A DNA stretch of 64,000 nucleotides from Prescottella agglutinans (lineage in GTDB: Bacteria > Actinomycetota > Actinomycetes > Mycobacteriales > Mycobacteriaceae), in contig NZ_RKLP01000008.1 of the NCBI RefSeq assembly GCF_004011865.1, forward strand, positions 124,001 through 188,000, written 5' to 3'. The notes beneath the pieces were generated by a model that was not told where the DNA came from, did no database searches, and worked only from the letters and a program-made list of their open reading frames with translations. Below, piece by piece: positions 1-9,559 of the stretch. Position numbers and translations under genes: made by a program. Numbering within the stretch: the stretch's first letter is position 1; every line of letters begins with the position of its first letter.

Positions 1-503
<503 letters not shown>

Positions 504-539
504 AAGCCCCCGATCTGCGATGTCGCAGATCGGGGGCTT
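504..539 (-). terminator. rho-independent terminator of tRNA-Ser
   Basis: A perfect 17-bp inverted repeat (504-520 with 523-539) with a 2-nt spacer lies just downstream of the tRNA on its transcribed strand. Read leftwards it is followed by a short T run (the AAAA at 502-505 on the plus strand). Confidence 0.85.
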
Positions 540-543
540 CCCG

Positions 544-631
544 TGGCGGAGGATAGGGGATTTGAACCCCTGAGGGCGTTAACCCAACCCGCGTTCCAGG
601 CGAGCGCCATAGGCCACTAGGCGAATCCTCC
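544..631 (-). tRNA. tRNA-Ser (anticodon GGA)
   Basis: Read on the minus strand the sequence folds as a class II tRNA: acceptor stem GGAGGAT paired with ATCCTCC, a long variable arm, and a T arm with GGTTCAAATCC. The anticodon loop CTGGAAC gives anticodon GGA, which reads serine UCC/UCU codons. The 3' CCA is encoded (TGG at 544-546 on the plus strand). Its neighbours, the 4.5S RNA and an Rv3722c-like aminotransferase gene, match the arrangement near the serine tRNA in mycobacteria. Confidence 0.96.
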
Positions 632-728
632 GTGGGGGAGCCTACCTGTTGGAGGGGTAGGAATGCCAAACGGGGTCCCCGGGAGGGGTGGATCACTGCG
701 ATTCCCGATCGTCCGGTTACACTCGTAG

Positions 729-2156
<1,428 letters not shown>

Positions 2157-2170
2157 CCGACGAACACCAC

Positions 2171-2202
2171 AGTGGCCGGTCACCTCGCGGTGACCGGCCA
2201 CT
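2171..2202. terminator. hairpin terminator between convergent genes
   Basis: A perfect 14-bp stem (2171-2184 with 2189-2202) with a TCGC loop lies between the convergent aminotransferase and siderophore-binding genes. It could stop transcription from both sides. There is no long T run, which is common in high-GC actinobacteria. Confidence 0.75.
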
Positions 2203-2238
2203 GTCGTGTTCCCAAGCCCTGAACGGGAATTCGAGGGG

Positions 2239-3270
2239 CTAGGAGAGCGCCGCCACGATGCGGTCGACGACGTTGTTCGCGCTGTAGTAGTCCAGGCGGA
2301 AGCTGTCGTAGTCGAGCGCGAAGACGGCGCCGCGCTGCACCGACGGCACGGCGGCGAGCGTCGGGTCGGCCTTCAACCTGTCCGCACCCGGCTGCTGGGC
2401 GTTGATGACGAACGTCGTCGGACCGGTCAGCGCGCGCGGCAGGTTCTCCATGTTCACCGCGACGATGTCCGAGCGTCCGGCCGCCGCGCCCGTGCCGGCG
2501 ATCTCGCTGGGCAGATCGGCGACGGTGAGGCCCAGTCGCGTGGCGAGACGTCCCTGCGCCGACTCGGCCGTGAAGATGCGCGAATCCTCCGGCGAGTTGT
2601 AGGTGAGGATGTTCACGGGTGCGGCGCCGTCCTCCAGGGCGGGCGCGATGGACTGCTTGGCGTCGTCGACCTTCGCGTCGAACTCGGCGAGCAGTTCCTT
2701 CGCCCGATCCTCCTTGCCGACCGCGGCGGCCAACTGGGTGGTCAGGTCCTGCCACGACTTGTCGGAGTAGTCGAACAGCAGCGTCGGGGCGATCTGCGAC
2801 AGGGTCTCGACCTGCTGCGCGGCCGAGTCGGCGCCACTGGTGGAGACGACGATCAGATCGGGGGCGGCCGCGGTGATCTTCTCGACGTTCGGCGGGCCCT
2901 GGTACAGGACCTCGACGTCACGTTCGGCGGCGACGTCGGCCCACTGCGTGAACAGGCCCTGATCGTCGGTGACCGTGCTCTTGGGCTGCGCGCCCGTGCC
3001 GATCAGCGGCGCGTCGAGCGACAGCAGCGATCCGGTGAGGGTGACGCTGGTGGACACGATGCGCCGGGGCTGGGCGTCGAGCGTGACCGGGCCCGTGGCG
3101 GTCTCGACGGTGCGGGGCCACTCGCCGGACTGCGCGGTGGTGGGCGCCGCGGCGTCCGCGGACTCGTCGTCGGACGAGCAGGCGGCCGTCGTCAGCCCGA
3201 TCGCGAGGGCGCCGAGGGCGACCGCGAAGCGGGTGCCGACCGGGCGTCGGCGAAGGGTTGTGGATGACAA
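2239..3270 (-). CDS. iron-siderophore ABC transporter substrate-binding lipoprotein
   Basis: Periplasmic-binding-protein-type lipoprotein of 343 residues (FecB/FepB/FhuD type) that would capture a ferric siderophore at the cell surface. The N-terminus has an Arg-rich n-region, a hydrophobic stretch and the lipobox LTTAAC, with Cys about residue 31. The core shows PRRIVSTSVTLTGSLLSLDAPLIGTG, split here as PRRIVSTSVTL and SLDAPLIGTG, typical of the family's first lobe. The start is TTG 3270, supported by a GGAGGA Shine-Dalgarno at 3278-3283 with 7-nt spacing. No permease or ATPase gene is adjacent. It is divergent from the enterochelin esterase across a short gap holding an iron-box-like palindrome, so iron repression of both is likely. 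Confidence 0.9.
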   Translation of the reverse strand: MSSTTLRRRPVGTRFAVALGALAIGLTTAACSSDDESADAAAPTTAQSGEWPRTVETATGPVTLDAQPRRIVSTSVTLTGSLLSLDAPLIGTGAQPKSTVTDDQGLFTQWADVAAERDVEVLYQGPPNVEKITAAAPDLIVVSTSGADSAAQQVETLSQIAPTLLFDYSDKSWQDLTTQLAAAVGKEDRAKELLAEFDAKVDDAKQSIAPALEDGAAPVNILTYNSPEDSRIFTAESAQGRLATRLGLTVADLPSEIAGTGAAAGRSDIVAVNMENLPRALTGPTTFVINAQQPGADRLKADPTLAAVPSVQRGAVFALDYDSFRLDYYSANNVVDRIVAALS

Positions 3271-3293
3271 GGGGGGGTCCTCCTGGGGGTGAG

Positions 3294-3312
3294 TAAGGTG
3301 ACCCTACTATTA
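3294..3312. promoter_or_regulatory. candidate IdeR/DtxR iron box
   Basis: The sequence TAAGGTGACCCTACTATTA matches the DtxR/IdeR consensus TTAGGTTAGCCTAACCTAA at about 12-13 of 19 positions. It sits in the 71-bp gap between two divergent iron-acquisition genes, where such a repressor site is expected. The match is imperfect, so this is an inference from sequence plus context. Confidence 0.6.
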
Positions 3313-3341
3313 GGGAAGCATTACTTTAGTAAGGGGTACCT

Positions 3342-4502
3342 ATGTCGGAGGTCGCGTCGGCCGACGTTCTCGAGCGGCGCCTGCGCGCGGAGGGCGGGCC
3401 GCTGATCGACCCGGGCCGGCCCGGATTCGTGACCGCGACGTTCGTGTGGCGGGCGCCGGCGGGATCGCCGGTCCGCCACGTCTACCTCGACGCCAACGGC
3501 GTCACCGACCGTCGGGACCCCGGCGGCAACGCGCTCCGGCGGGTGCCCGGCAGCGACCTGTGGATGCTCTCGCGGGAGGTGCCCGAGCAGTGGCGCGGCG
3601 GCTACGGCTTCCTGCCACGCGTCGAGCCGATCATCGAACCTGCTGCGGGGCAGACGGAATGGGAGTGGTGGCGCGGCGTGATCGCCGGTCTCGTCACCGA
3701 CGAACTGAACCCGCTGCCGGTCGTGTCGTCGATGGGTCTGCCCGCGCGTTCGGAGGCGGTGATGCCGGGTGCGCCCACGCAGCGGTGGTGGGTGCACGGC
3801 GCGCCGGCGCGCGGCACCATGACGGAGGAGTCGAGGGTGCTCGCGGGGGTGCGCCGGAGCATCTGGTTCTACGAACCCCCGGGGCTCGCGCGGAGGGACC
3901 GCCCGGTGCTCGTCGTGTTCGACGGCCGGGTGGCGGCGGTCGAGATTCCGCTCGCGCCCGCCCTCGACCGGATCGGTGCGCGCGGCCACCGGGTTCCGCT
4001 GGTGGTGATGATCGACAGCATCGACCCCGGTCTGCGTTCGCGCGAACTGCCGTGCAGCCCGGAGTTTCTCGATGCACTCACCGGCGACCTGCTGCCGCAT
4101 CTCCGTGAGCGGTGGGGTGCGACCGGCGATCCGGCGTCGGTGCTGGTCGGTGGTTCGAGCTACGGCGGACTCGCGGCCACCTTCGCGGCGTTGCACGCTC
4201 CCGACCACTTCGGTGGGGCGGTCAGCCTGTCGGGCTCGTTCTGGTGGCCGCGACCCGAGATGCGGGGACACTCGATCCAGAATCGGCTGGCGGGCCTCGA
4301 GGTGAGCGCGTCACGCTTCTGGATGGCCGCCGGACTGCTCGAGCCTCGACTGATCGGGGAGAACAGAGAGGTGCGGGACCTACTGCGGGCCAAAGGGTTC
4401 GAGGTGGACTACCGCGAATTCTGCGGCGGTCACGACTACATCCAGTGGCGGGATCTGCTGGTCGAGGGGGCGTCGGCGCTGCTGGGCCGCGCCGACGCCT
4501 GA
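3342..4502 (+). CDS. fes: enterochelin esterase (Fes-like)
   Basis: Cytoplasmic alpha/beta-hydrolase of 386 residues that would cut the trilactone backbone of imported ferric enterobactin-type siderophores so the iron can be released. The N-terminal beta-domain (about 1-150, with VTATFVWRAP and YGFLPRVEP) and the C-terminal hydrolase match Fes. The nucleophile elbow is GGSSYGG near residue 271 and a histidine in FCGGHDYIQWR near 364 fits the catalytic His. ATG 3342 is preceded by AAGGGG. It pairs functionally with the divergent siderophore-binding lipoprotein; both are probably iron-regulated through the shared spacer. Confidence 0.92.
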   Translation: MSEVASADVLERRLRAEGGPLIDPGRPGFVTATFVWRAPAGSPVRHVYLDANGVTDRRDPGGNALRRVPGSDLWMLSREVPEQWRGGYGFLPRVEPIIEPAAGQTEWEWWRGVIAGLVTDELNPLPVVSSMGLPARSEAVMPGAPTQRWWVHGAPARGTMTEESRVLAGVRRSIWFYEPPGLARRDRPVLVVFDGRVAAVEIPLAPALDRIGARGHRVPLVVMIDSIDPGLRSRELPCSPEFLDALTGDLLPHLRERWGATGDPASVLVGGSSYGGLAATFAALHAPDHFGGAVSLSGSFWWPRPEMRGHSIQNRLAGLEVSASRFWMAAGLLEPRLIGENREVRDLLRAKGFEVDYREFCGGHDYIQWRDLLVEGASALLGRADA

Positions 4503-4639
4503 TTCGCGCTCAGTTCCCGGCGTGGTCCCCGGCATCGCTCGTCGCGGTCAGTCCGGGGTAGCCGTTCGGTCGGGAAAGCTGACATACTCCGGCCAGGGTC
4601 GCCGCGCCGGACGCGGCGGGTTCGAAAGTGGTGAGTGTC

Positions 4640-5968
4640 ATGGCCACCCCGGCCACTGTCGACGGGCATCGAGTGCCGGCGTCGTCGACGCGTCGAGCAG
4701 GCAGCCTCGACGTCTTCCTGCTGGCTCTGAACATCCCGGGCAGGCCCGGCGACTGGGGCCAGGAATCCGAGCCGAGCCCGCGTCCGGGTTCCGCGCCGTT
4801 CCTGCCGGCGTCGAACGCCCACCCGGTGAGCGCGTCGCTGCCGGTGCATCTGGTCGCGGTGCGGGAGTGCATCGAGTGCACGAGCGGCGAGCTGGTACTC
4901 GGAACGTGCTCGGCGCCAATCCATGTCGGACCTCCTGCACACTGTCTGTCGCTGTGGGCGGTGCCGGGCCACGGGGCTGTGCTCGCGTGCGAGGCGTGGA
5001 CCGCCGATCCGGTGGAGGGCCTGGCCGACTGGTGTGGGAGCGGCGTCGACGGGACGGTCGACCGGTTGCTCGCGCCGTTCGGGCTCACCGCGGACGCACG
5101 TCTGCACGAGGTCTTTCCGGACCTCGATCCCACGCTGCCGAACGTCCGCCTGTCCGAACTGGTCGCCGGTACCGGACACGAACGCGCCTCGGCCGCACTG
5201 GTCGTCGAGGTGAGCAGCGACGGTGGTGATCGCGTCCGGCAGCGGATGGACGGCGGCGGAACGGACGCCGCGGGGTGGAGTTGGGAGCGCATCGCGCTGG
5301 TCGATCGGCCGGCCCGGGCCGGTGCAGCGATCGCCGTCCGGGAGGACGCCGGGGCGATCCTGTTCGATCTCGACGCCACCGCCGCGGACCACGACCACGA
5401 CGTGTTCGGTGTGAGCGAGATGATCCGTGCCCTCGTGCCGTGGGTTGCGGTCCGGTCGCGGCACGCCGCGGACTACCGCTTGGTGCTCGACCACCTGCGC
5501 GATCACGACGCATTGAAGGACGCCCGCCTGCTGGCCGCGCTCGACGACGTCGCCGCCGTGCAGGCGCGGCGCATGGAACGGGTCCTGCTGGTCACCGAGG
5601 CTCGGCACGACGGTGAGTCGCTGCCCCGGATGTCGCCCGCGCAGTTGCGCACGGTGATGGTGCGGCGGCTGTCGGCGGAGATGACGGCGCTCGACGCCGA
5701 ACTGGGGGAGGCGACCCGGGTGATCGAGCGGGCACTGCTGCGCAGTGCCGAGCGCCGCGGGAACCGGCATTCCCGGATCGCGCAGGCGTGGTCGGTCGCG
5801 GCCGGTGTGATCGCGGTGGTCGCGGTGTTCGCCGCGCTCGCGGCCGTCCCCGCGGTGGACCAGCCGACGCTGTTCGGGCACTGGCTCGAGGCCCTCGCGG
5901 CCACGGTCGCGATCACCGCGGGTGTCATCGTCGTCGTGATCGCCTGGCGGCGCCCGCCGCGTCGGTAG
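4640..5968 (+). CDS. uncharacterised protein with two C-terminal membrane helices
   Basis: I do not recognise this 442-residue protein. Most of it is soluble and acidic, rich in Ala, Asp and Arg, with a helical segment about 280-370 (HAADYRLVLDHLRDHDAL, then Arg/Glu-rich helices). The C-terminus has two hydrophobic helices (about 390-410 and 418-437) followed by a basic tail, so a membrane-anchored topology with both ends inside is likely; a distant CorA-like layout is conceivable but the GMN signature is absent. ATG 4640 has GGTGAG just upstream; GTG 4628 in the same frame is possible. A long overlapping minus-strand open frame is taken as a shadow. Confidence 0.65.
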   Translation: MATPATVDGHRVPASSTRRAGSLDVFLLALNIPGRPGDWGQESEPSPRPGSAPFLPASNAHPVSASLPVHLVAVRECIECTSGELVLGTCSAPIHVGPPAHCLSLWAVPGHGAVLACEAWTADPVEGLADWCGSGVDGTVDRLLAPFGLTADARLHEVFPDLDPTLPNVRLSELVAGTGHERASAALVVEVSSDGGDRVRQRMDGGGTDAAGWSWERIALVDRPARAGAAIAVREDAGAILFDLDATAADHDHDVFGVSEMIRALVPWVAVRSRHAADYRLVLDHLRDHDALKDARLLAALDDVAAVQARRMERVLLVTEARHDGESLPRMSPAQLRTVMVRRLSAEMTALDAELGEATRVIERALLRSAERRGNRHSRIAQAWSVAAGVIAVVAVFAALAAVPAVDQPTLFGHWLEALAATVAITAGVIVVVIAWRRPPRR

Positions 5969-6014
5969 CGGCGGATGGTGCCTGCGGCGTCCGGTCGGGT
6001 GGCAGGATCGGGGC

Positions 6015-6599
6015 ATGGCACTCACGCTGAACCTCGTCGGTGACCCGGAAGCGGACGCCCTGCTGGCGTCGGACCCGCTCGCGCTGCTGATCGGCATGCT
6101 CCTCGACCAGCAGGTGCCGATGGAGACCGCGTTCGCCGGCCCGAAGAAGCTCGACGACCGCCTCGGCGGCCTCGACGTCCACAAGATCGCGGAGATGAGC
6201 CCGGACGACTTCATCGCGGTGTGCGCGCAGCCGCCGGCGGTGCACCGGTTCCCGAAGTCGATGGGGGAGCGGATCCAGTCGCTGTGCGCGTACATCGTCG
6301 AGCACTACGACGGTGACACCGCCGCGATCTGGACGTCCGGCGACCCGGACGGCAAGGAGGTGCTGAAGCGCCTCAAGGCGCTGCCCGGCTACGGCGACCA
6401 GAAGGCACGGATCTTCCTGGCGCTGCTGGGCAAGCAGATCGGCGTGCAGCCGACGGGCTGGCGGGAGGCCGCCGGGTCGTACGGCGACGACGGCTCCCGC
6501 CGCTCGATCGCCGACGTCGTCGACCGGCAGACGCTTCTCGAGGTGCGCGAGTTCAAGCAGGCCGCCAAGGCCGCGGCGAAGGCGGCGAAGGGGAAGTAG
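6015..6599 (+). CDS. HhH-GPD-type DNA repair homologue
   Basis: Small 194-residue member of the helix-hairpin-helix/GPD base-excision superfamily, of the short actinobacterial kind rather than a full endonuclease III or MutY. LIGMLLDQQVPMETAF matches the family's first helices and LPGYGDQKA (123-131) is the hairpin-helix DNA-binding motif. In endonuclease III a catalytic Asp lies 18 residues after the motif's Lys; the equivalent region here (GVQPTGWREAAG) has no Asp. There is no Cys cluster for a 4Fe-4S centre. The Lys/Ala-rich tail may contact DNA. Enzymatic activity is therefore uncertain. It may share a transcript with the ankyrin gene 10 nt downstream. Confidence 0.85.
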   Translation: MALTLNLVGDPEADALLASDPLALLIGMLLDQQVPMETAFAGPKKLDDRLGGLDVHKIAEMSPDDFIAVCAQPPAVHRFPKSMGERIQSLCAYIVEHYDGDTAAIWTSGDPDGKEVLKRLKALPGYGDQKARIFLALLGKQIGVQPTGWREAAGSYGDDGSRRSIADVVDRQTLLEVREFKQAAKAAAKAAKGK

Positions 6600-6609
6600 C
6601 GATGCCTGC

Positions 6610-7449
6610 ATGAACGACGACGGGTCGCTGCTGTACGCGTGTGTCGCGAACGACACCGATCTGGTGCGGGAACGCATCGTGGGCGCGACTCCCGCCCAGC
6701 TGAAGAAGTCCACGCAGGAGCACGGGACACCGCTGCACGCGGCCGCGCTCTGCGGCAACACCGCTGCCGTTGATCTGCTGATCGCTGCCGGTGCAGATCT
6801 GGAGGCGGGCAACTTCGTCCGCAACAACCCGATGCTGGCCTGCATCGAGGCGGGCGAGCTCGACATGGCCCGCTGCCTGCTCGAGCGGGGCTCGTCGCCG
6901 ACCCGGAAGGGGCTGCAGAATCGCGGCGCGCTAAGCCTGCTGATCCTGCATTCATGGGATCGCGACTTCGCGGAACGCCTGCTGTCGCTCGGCGTCGACG
7001 TGAACGCGACCGCTCTCGACAAGCAGAACCTGCTCGGCGACGCGGCCGGCATCGACAACGGCGACGCCATCGACTGGCTCCTCGGACACGGGATCGACGG
7101 GGCATTCCTCGTCGAGGCCCTGCGCGCGGCCCTCTGGCACAACGCGGTCGACGCCGTCACCCTGCTGCTCGACAGGGGCGCCGATCTCGACGAGATGTTC
7201 ACGACGGCCAAGGGACTCGGCAAGAGCGTGTATCACTGGACGGCCACCGGCGACGGGCGGAAGCCGCTCCTGCGCCTCCTGCTGGCGCGCGGCGTCGACT
7301 TCACCCGGGCCCCGGCCCGGCAGATCTCGGTCACCACGGGAACGACGAAGCTCAGCCCCCTGGACTACGCGCGGGAGCGCCTCGAAATGTTCCCCGACGC
7401 AACGGAGATCGCCGAGAACATCGCCCTCATCGAGGGCACCGGCCGGTAG
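6610..7449 (+). CDS. ankyrin-repeat protein
   Basis: Soluble 279-residue protein built of ankyrin repeats. The clearest unit is HGTPLHAAALCGNTAAVDLL followed by IAAGADLEAGN near residues 38-70, with degenerate repeats to about 215. There is no signal peptide and no attached enzymatic domain, so a protein-protein interaction role in the cytoplasm is likely but the partner is unknown. ATG 6610 begins 11 nt after the HhH-GPD gene ends, and GAAGGGGAAG at the end of that gene could serve as ribosome-binding site, suggesting co-translation. Confidence 0.82.
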   Translation: MNDDGSLLYACVANDTDLVRERIVGATPAQLKKSTQEHGTPLHAAALCGNTAAVDLLIAAGADLEAGNFVRNNPMLACIEAGELDMARCLLERGSSPTRKGLQNRGALSLLILHSWDRDFAERLLSLGVDVNATALDKQNLLGDAAGIDNGDAIDWLLGHGIDGAFLVEALRAALWHNAVDAVTLLLDRGADLDEMFTTAKGLGKSVYHWTATGDGRKPLLRLLLARGVDFTRAPARQISVTTGTTKLSPLDYARERLEMFPDATEIAENIALIEGTGR

Positions 7450-7507
7450 CGTCGGCTCCGTCCCCGCACCGAATCCGCAAGACGGCATCGCAGGATGGAT
7501 GGTCTCC

Positions 7508-7948
7508 ATGGCTCACGTGCAACGTTTCGACCACGTCGGCATCACCGTCGCGGACCTCGACGCGGCGACGGCGTTCTTCGTCGGACTCGGTCTCGAGGTG
7601 GAGGGCACCGGGTCCGTCGAGGGCGAGTTCGTGGAGACCGTGTGCGGCATTCCCGGCGCGCACTGCAACATCGTGATGCTGCGGCCGCCCGGCGGCGGGT
7701 CCAGGCTGGAACTCTCGGCCTTCGTCACGCCCGACCACGTGCCCGGATCGCCGACGGCGATGGCCAACGAGCTCGGGTTGCGCAACGTGTCCTTCGAGGT
7801 CGGCGATCTCCAGGCGGCCGTCGACGCGGTCGCGGCGGACGGGTACGGGCTCGTCGGCGGCATCGGCGAATACGAGAACAGTGTGCGCATGGCCTACGTG
7901 CGTGGGCCCGACGGGATCATCGTGTCCCTGTTCGAGCAGATCGGCTGA
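7508..7948 (+). CDS. VOC-superfamily (glyoxalase/bleomycin-resistance-like) protein
   Basis: Protein of 146 residues in the vicinal-oxygen-chelate fold: FDHVGITVADLDAATAFF begins module 1, and LRNVSFEVGDLQAAVDAV begins module 2, ending in MAYVRGPDGIIVSLFEQ. Candidate metal ligands are the His in FDHVGI and the terminal Glu in LFEQ. Substrate unknown. ATG 7508 has AGGATGG at 7492-7498 with good spacing; ATG 7499 is too close to it. It is convergent with a second VOC gene. Confidence 0.85.
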   Translation: MAHVQRFDHVGITVADLDAATAFFVGLGLEVEGTGSVEGEFVETVCGIPGAHCNIVMLRPPGGGSRLELSAFVTPDHVPGSPTAMANELGLRNVSFEVGDLQAAVDAVAADGYGLVGGIGEYENSVRMAYVRGPDGIIVSLFEQIG

Positions 7949-7987
7949 CACCCGAGTCCGATCATCGCGATTCGGGAGCAGCCAGGT

Positions 7988-8386
7988 TCAGCCGGGCGGT
8001 GCGAAGAACTCGAGCGCGATGTTGTCCGGGTCGCGGAACGACAGCCCGGAACCGTAGGCGGCGGTCTTGATGCCGTCGTGCGCGATGCCGAGCTCGTCGA
8101 GACGGTCCCGCCAGAATGCGAGTTCCCCGGTGGTGCAGGCGAATGCGACGTGATCGAGCCCGATGCGTCGTTCGTCGAACTCCGTGTCCGGGCGCTCGCC
8201 GGTGTGGGTGTGCAGGCCGAACATCGTCCCGCCGCCGAGTACGAACACGGCGTGATGGAAGGCGCCGGATTCCTCGTCCTCGTCGAGCACCGGTGGCAAC
8301 CCGAACAGGCGGGTGTACCACTCGGTGCTGACGGCCATGTCGGACACCGTGACCGCGATGTGGGTGAGAGCTGGGAACGGTGCCAC
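7988..8386 (-). CDS. VOC-superfamily protein
   Basis: Compact 132-residue vicinal-oxygen-chelate protein with two modules: THIAVTVSDMAVSTEWYTRLFG at the N-terminus and LDHVAFACTTGELAFWRDRL in the middle, ending FRDPDNIALEFFAPPG. The His in THIAV, the His in LDHVAF and the Glu in LEFF are the usual metal-ligand positions. It differs clearly from the neighbouring VOC gene (no close duplication). It starts at GTG 8386. Substrate cannot be predicted from sequence alone. Confidence 0.85.
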   Translation of the reverse strand: MAPFPALTHIAVTVSDMAVSTEWYTRLFGLPPVLDEDEESGAFHHAVFVLGGGTMFGLHTHTGERPDTEFDERRIGLDHVAFACTTGELAFWRDRLDELGIAHDGIKTAAYGSGLSFRDPDNIALEFFAPPG

Positions 8387-8527
8387 GACGCACCTCTACT
8401 TCCTGAACGGCGACACACACCACGGTAGCGTCGTTCGCTGCTCCCGAGTGACGCTTCGGGGATCGTGACGATGTAGGTACGTGGCTGGGAGGCCTGCGGT
8501 GTGTCCGTCGTGTGCCGTCGGGAGCGC

Positions 8528-8932
8528 TCAGTCGGCGGTGCTGTCACGATCGATCGTCTCGCTCGCTTGCCGCTGTATCTCACGGAGTTCGGTATTGATG
8601 CGTTGGGCTTCGGCGAGTTGGTCTTCGAGAATGATGATGCGGCAGGCGGCATCGAGCGCGGTGCCCTGGTCTATCAGTTCGCGGGCGCGGGCGGCGATGC
8701 GGAGCTGGTACCGGGAGTAGCGGCGGTGACCGCCCTCGGATCGCATCGGGGTGACCAGGTTCGCGGTGTCGAGGCTCCGGAGGAAGGCTTGCGTGACGCC
8801 GAGGAGTTCGGCGGCACGTCCCATGCTGTACGCCGGGTAGTCCTCGTCGTCGAACCGGTCTCCCGGGCCGCTGATGTTCGGGCTGCTGCTATCTGGCTTC
8901 GGCGGAATGTGCGTGTCGCCTTTCGTATGCAC
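8528..8932 (-). CDS. MerR-family transcriptional regulator
   Basis: Regulator of 134 residues. After a polar N-terminal tail of about 33 residues comes a MerR winged-helix domain: YSMGRAAELLGVTQAFLRSL, then NLVTPMRSEGGHRRYSRYQL. A C-terminal helix (about 85-130, LDAACRIIILEDQLAEAQRI) fits the dimerising coiled coil. There is no cysteine-rich effector loop, so it is not a metal or redox sensor of the MerR/SoxR kind; it is closer to short HspR-like MerR proteins. Immediately upstream on the same strand lies a strong hairpin, so transcription entering from further right would be reduced. Confidence 0.85.
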   Translation of the reverse strand: MHTKGDTHIPPKPDSSSPNISGPGDRFDDEDYPAYSMGRAAELLGVTQAFLRSLDTANLVTPMRSEGGHRRYSRYQLRIAARARELIDQGTALDAACRIIILEDQLAEAQRINTELREIQRQASETIDRDSTAD

Positions 8933-8938
8933 GGACGG

Positions 8939-8969
8939 GGGCCCCGGCGCTTGTGCGGCGCCGGGGCCC
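8939..8969 (-). terminator. strong GC hairpin upstream of the MerR gene
   Basis: A perfect 12-bp stem (8939-8950 with 8958-8969) with a 7-nt loop. On the minus strand it ends the region between the promoter-like sequence at 9356-9384 and the MerR gene, so it could terminate a short upstream transcript or act as an attenuator for the regulator. Confidence 0.65.
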
Positions 8970-9117
8970 GAGGGGATTCACTTACCTGTGCCGGCCATCA
9001 GGTCGGCATCCTTACCTGTTCCCCGCCTCGGCGGACGGGACGCGATCGTGTAACAGCTAACCGTGCACCACCTCCCAGTTGGGGATCTTCTTTCGACGTT
9101 CCAGGGCAGCGATCTCG

Positions 9118-9249
9118 CTACCGCCCCGGGCGCGGCACCCAACCGACCGGCGCCGCAAGTACTGCACTCCCTGTTCCCTGCACTTCTTTACCGGGCGGAT
9201 CGTGCTGCCCGGTAGATGGCGGGACGCATCGAGTTCTTCCTGGACACAT
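9118..9249 (-). CDS. candidate small ORF in a structured transcript
   Basis: A 43-codon frame beginning ATG 9249 has an ideal Shine-Dalgarno, AGGAGG at 9257-9262, with 7-nt spacing. The peptide (MCPGRTRCVPPS at its start, APVGWVPRPGR at its end) resembles nothing I know and is rich in Pro, Gly and Arg, so protein-level support is weak. The ribosome-binding site and start codon lie in the loop of a 16-bp hairpin, downstream of a good promoter. It may be a real small peptide, a leader peptide, or chance within a regulatory RNA. Confidence 0.3.
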   Translation of the reverse strand: MCPGRTRCVPPSTGQHDPPGKEVQGTGSAVLAAPVGWVPRPGR

Positions 9250-9276
9250 CAACACACCTCCTCGACGCGTCCCGCC
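9218..9276 (-). ncRNA. 16-bp RNA hairpin displaying a Shine-Dalgarno in its loop
   Basis: Positions 9218-9233 pair with 9261-9276 over 16 bp; read as minus-strand RNA the single non-Watson-Crick position is a G-U wobble. The 27-nt loop contains most of the AGGAGG and the ATG of the small frame at 9118-9249. A second small stem (9302-9308 with 9317-9323) lies nearer the presumed 5' end. Together these suggest a folded leader or small RNA. Confidence 0.5.
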
Positions 9277-9355
9277 CTACTCACCAGTTCTTTCCTTCAT
9301 ACAGGTAGTTCGTCCTCTACCTGCCTTCTCGGATCCTTCTGTATCGACGAGAGAA

Positions 9356-9384
9356 ACAATACAGCGGTCACTTTCGATTGTCTA
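9356..9384 (-). promoter_or_regulatory. sigma-70-type promoter on the minus strand
   Basis: Read leftwards there is a -35 hexamer TAGACA (9379-9384; 5 of 6 to TTGACA), a 17-bp spacer and a -10 hexamer TATTGT (9356-9361; 4 of 6 to TATAAT). Transcription would start near 9349 and cross the hairpin and small ORF towards the terminator at 8939-8969. Confidence 0.5.
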
Positions 9385-9559
9385 CAGTCGCCACTGCAGA
9401 ATTTTGGTGGCAGTCGTCACGCGCACGAATCTGCAGGGTGCAATCGAGGCGGTTGCGTCGGCGGTGCGTCCGCCGGCGGAGTACGGGCGGAGTGTGGGCT
9501 GTGGATGTCTTGGGCCGCCGCTGCGCTCTAGTGAACCGCTCGCTGGCAGAATGGAATCC

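Noticed and set aside
4436-6295. A 619-codon minus-strand open frame
   Set aside because: It is rich in Arg, His and Pro without motifs and lies opposite the plus-strand membrane-anchored protein and HhH-GPD gene, which have better starts and recognisable features.
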